Source of the DNA: Urechis unicinctus
Lineage: Eukaryota > Annelida > Polychaeta > Xenopneusta > Urechidae
Assembly (NCBI GenBank): GCA_034190875.2
Contig: CM067343.1
Location: 19,839,024-19,903,023, forward strand
DNA: 64,000 nucleotides
Direction: 5' to 3'
In this document: piece by piece, positions 61,826-64,000 of the stretch
Numbering within the stretch: the stretch's first letter is position 1
How the letters are laid out: each line of letters starts with the position of its first letter
Program-made: the position numbers and the translations under genes
The notes under the pieces: generated by a model
Seen by the model: the letters and a program-made list of their open reading frames with translations, nothing else
Database searches by the model: none
What the model was told of the DNA's origin: nothing

Positions 61826-62422
61826 CAAGACGACCTTGTGTGGAGGTTAAGTAGACATAATATCATATGTGCTCATAATATGGGAATGCCAAAAGAAAAA
61901 CCCATTGAAATGACGTATATAGCTCAATATGATGGTACCTAAGATCCTACTTGCTGGGGTTGCCTTTCTTAATTAGGTACATCATGGTCTTTTGAAGGGG
62001 GGGGGGGGGGGAAATAAAAGTAACGAAGGTGATGTGTTGATTCAGATAGGCGATCGTGAGAATATTGAAGTCAATGGTGTGATTATAACGTCGTTATATT
62101 TGCCATGATCACGTCTGATTAAGAAAAATACAAAGCTCACCGACTGAGGAATACACATATACCGTATAATGATACACTACCTGTGGTACAAACACGTCTG
62201 GTAACAATATCCGATACGACAACGTCTGTTGCTAATTGATCAGTTACAATGATGCATCCTATTATATTTGTCAAGATGGAATGCCATCTATATGTGGCTT
62301 CCGTCTTTTTTGGCAGGTGAAATAAGATAATAGGCACCCAGACAAGCCAGTGCCACGATCGCCGTCCATTTAGCAGCTACTTACTCGCAAAATTGGACGT
62401 CGTTGCCCCAAGGCTATCTGCA
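61826..62422 (+). repeat. Diverged duplicate block J, right copy
   Basis: Partner of 52545-53052. It is interrupted by a run of 15 G (61997-62011) absent from the other copy. Homology stops at about 62422, where the base texture changes. Confidence 0.83.
61997..62011 (+). repeat. Poly-G run of 15
   Basis: Fifteen consecutive G, an uncommon homopolymer in this AT-rich setting and a potential G-quadruplex or sequencing-error hotspot. Confidence 0.95.
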
Positions 62423-62537
62423 CGAAATAACCCAACAACACAGACGTGGAATGAGGTATTTTACGTTCATTTTCTCCCGCAAGGGGCCGCTTCCTGTCTC
62501 TTACGGCATACCCCTTTCTCATAACTGATTCACCCAG

Positions 62538-62554
62538 TCCCGAGATTCTCGGGA
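62538..62554. other. Perfect 17-bp palindrome TCCCGAGA-T-TCTCGGGA
   Basis: Eight-base arms around one central T. It may be a dimeric protein-binding site or part of a degraded hairpin; no assignment made. Confidence 0.6.
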
Positions 62555-63498
62555 GTCTCCTTACGCCAAAAACATAGTTCTAAAAATTACTACTCAATAC
62601 AAATACACATTCGAGGCAAATTCTGCACGTGGTTTTATACCACATTCAGTTCGCTGCAAGGTTCGCGAAAACAGTTTTCTTCATATGATTCTAACACCTT
62701 GTAATTACGGATGCTAATATTAGAAAACTCACGAGTTCTTCACATTCATATTTAACTGTTGGGTTGAAGAAATTGGAGCAATGAAATCAAAAGAAATTAC
62801 GTGTACACAGACGCGGTGGGCACGGAAGGGGGTGGGGTAAGATATTCGAAAATGGGTATCATCCAGTCCCTAGCATTTCAGAGGATGAATTAGGATCGTA
62901 AAGGGTGTTGATATTCATATTTCAAGAACTGACCGGTTATGCCATTGGAAAATCGGGTGAATGCAATGGGTAATTTAAACGAGGTAATGCTCTCCCAATT
63001 TAATTCACCTGCAATTAAAAATAACAAGGCTCTAAAGTTATTGTTTCAATAAACGAAAGGGAAAATTATGGTGTAAATGCATTATCAAAGTTCACTGTTG
63101 TGCAACACATAGCCATCTTTGTTTTAAAGTTCTGGGAGATTGACACATGAAAAAATCTAACTATCATGGAAAAAATATATTTCGTGGTTGGTGGTCATAT
63201 AATAAAATCAAGTTGGCTGAAATTGTATGATTTATGAGAGGTAAAACAAAAACCTTGCAAATAGTTTGCTGTGAAAGATAAAACATGATTAGAGTTGATA
63301 AATGGGCTTGTTTATTTAAGCCAGGTGCATGTAAGAAATGGAATAAACAAAAAAACATTGCACACAGCAAAGGTGGGGGAGAAAACCACCACCACAACAT
63401 AAAAATGTTGTACATTTAAATAAACTACACCAAGACGGGAAAACAGTGGAGGGTGGGATAGGAAAATCAAAATTGTGTGTGCAAGGAGCAGAGTCACA

Positions 63499-63597
63499 AC
63501 AGGAAGTGATTACCATCCCTATCGGCTAAGAAATTAGTTAAAAGTCATGTGACCTCCACGCAGGGCAGTAAGCTGTTGGCCAATAGATCACATGACC
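63499..63597. promoter_or_regulatory. Cluster of ETS, E-box and CCAAT motifs
   Basis: ACAGGAAGTG (63499-63508) fits the ETS consensus. GTCATGTGAC (63544-63553) and ATCACATGAC (63587-63596) are matching E-box/M-box sites read on opposite strands, the type bound by MITF/TFE-like bHLH-zip factors in animals. CCAAT lies between them (63579-63583). Such density within 100 bases suggests a promoter or enhancer, but no transcript start or exon is visible. Confidence 0.3.
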
Positions 63598-64000
63598 ATC
63601 AAACAAGTATAGAGAGAGAGAAAGCCAAACATTACGACATTAACAATCGCTATGTCTCCCAACTATATTAAAAGACAGAAATAAGAAACCTGCTTGGCAA
63701 TATGAATGTAAACACATGAACACACCTCCATAAACTATTTAATTATGAACATATTGAATCTGCATTTCTTAACAACTGGATGACCAATCATGCACACATA
63801 TAATATTATGCTATTCTAATTTACGAATATTAATGTCTATGCTTTGTGTGTGTAATACATAGAACATGGAAATCGCATCTCTTTTCCACTGAAGTGTTTT
63901 GGTCAATCTATTGATACAATTCTCACATAATTAGTATTCACAGTCATGGGGCATTTCTATCAAAAATTCAGTCACATTATTCAGAAGCCGAACGTGACAA

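Larger units (their letters stand above)
62423..64000. other. Flanking DNA of different texture; no gene seen
   Basis: Beyond the last duplicate block the sequence has A-runs, purine tracts ('gagagagagaaag'), 'accaccaccacaac' and no shared blocks with the rest of the window. Frames are short (longest 83 codons, minus, 63164-63415). It resembles ordinary animal intergenic DNA. Confidence 0.45.

Overview
The window reads as non-coding, AT-rich nuclear DNA of a multicellular eukaryote, most likely an animal. It has no long open reading frame, no operon-like packing, many long (TA)n microsatellites, layered diverged duplications and one 100-base assembly gap (16401-16500). No tRNA, rRNA, CRISPR array or recognisable transposase, reverse transcriptase, integrase or viral hallmark gene was found by eye. 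The longest non-repetitive open frame is 134 codons (12409-12813), about what chance gives in 64 kb of AT-rich sequence. No gene is called with confidence; the host species was not identified.

Layout: (1) 1-16400 is old DNA carrying diverged copies of blocks found elsewhere in the window, several of them inverted, plus four (TA)n tracts. (2) 16501-35607 is a young nested tandem array: a unit of about 4.2 kb repeated three times with (TA)n tracts at its junctions, and inside the third copy a sub-unit of about 2.25 kb amplified to four copies. (3) 35608-45290 is largely unique DNA with a CpG-dense stretch holding a perfect CRE palindrome (36281-36600) and a possible TTAA-flanked piggyBac-like element (36633-37985). 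(4) 45291-62422 is again a mosaic of diverged duplicates pairing with each other and with the left end, including an old relative of the array unit at 54330-55440. (5) 62423-64000 has a different texture (A-runs, GA-runs, a CCAAT/E-box/ETS cluster) and begins where the last duplicate block stops, so it may be the flank of the duplicated domain.

The parts do not work together as a pathway. What unites them is a history of duplication, inversion and local amplification, with (TA)n tracts repeatedly at the edges of homology. In the few stretches of duplicated open frame that I aligned by hand, differences are not concentrated at third codon positions, so these blocks look like neutrally decaying DNA. 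Whether the ancestor was a large mobile or viral element or simply host DNA cannot be decided here. All identity estimates are by eye.
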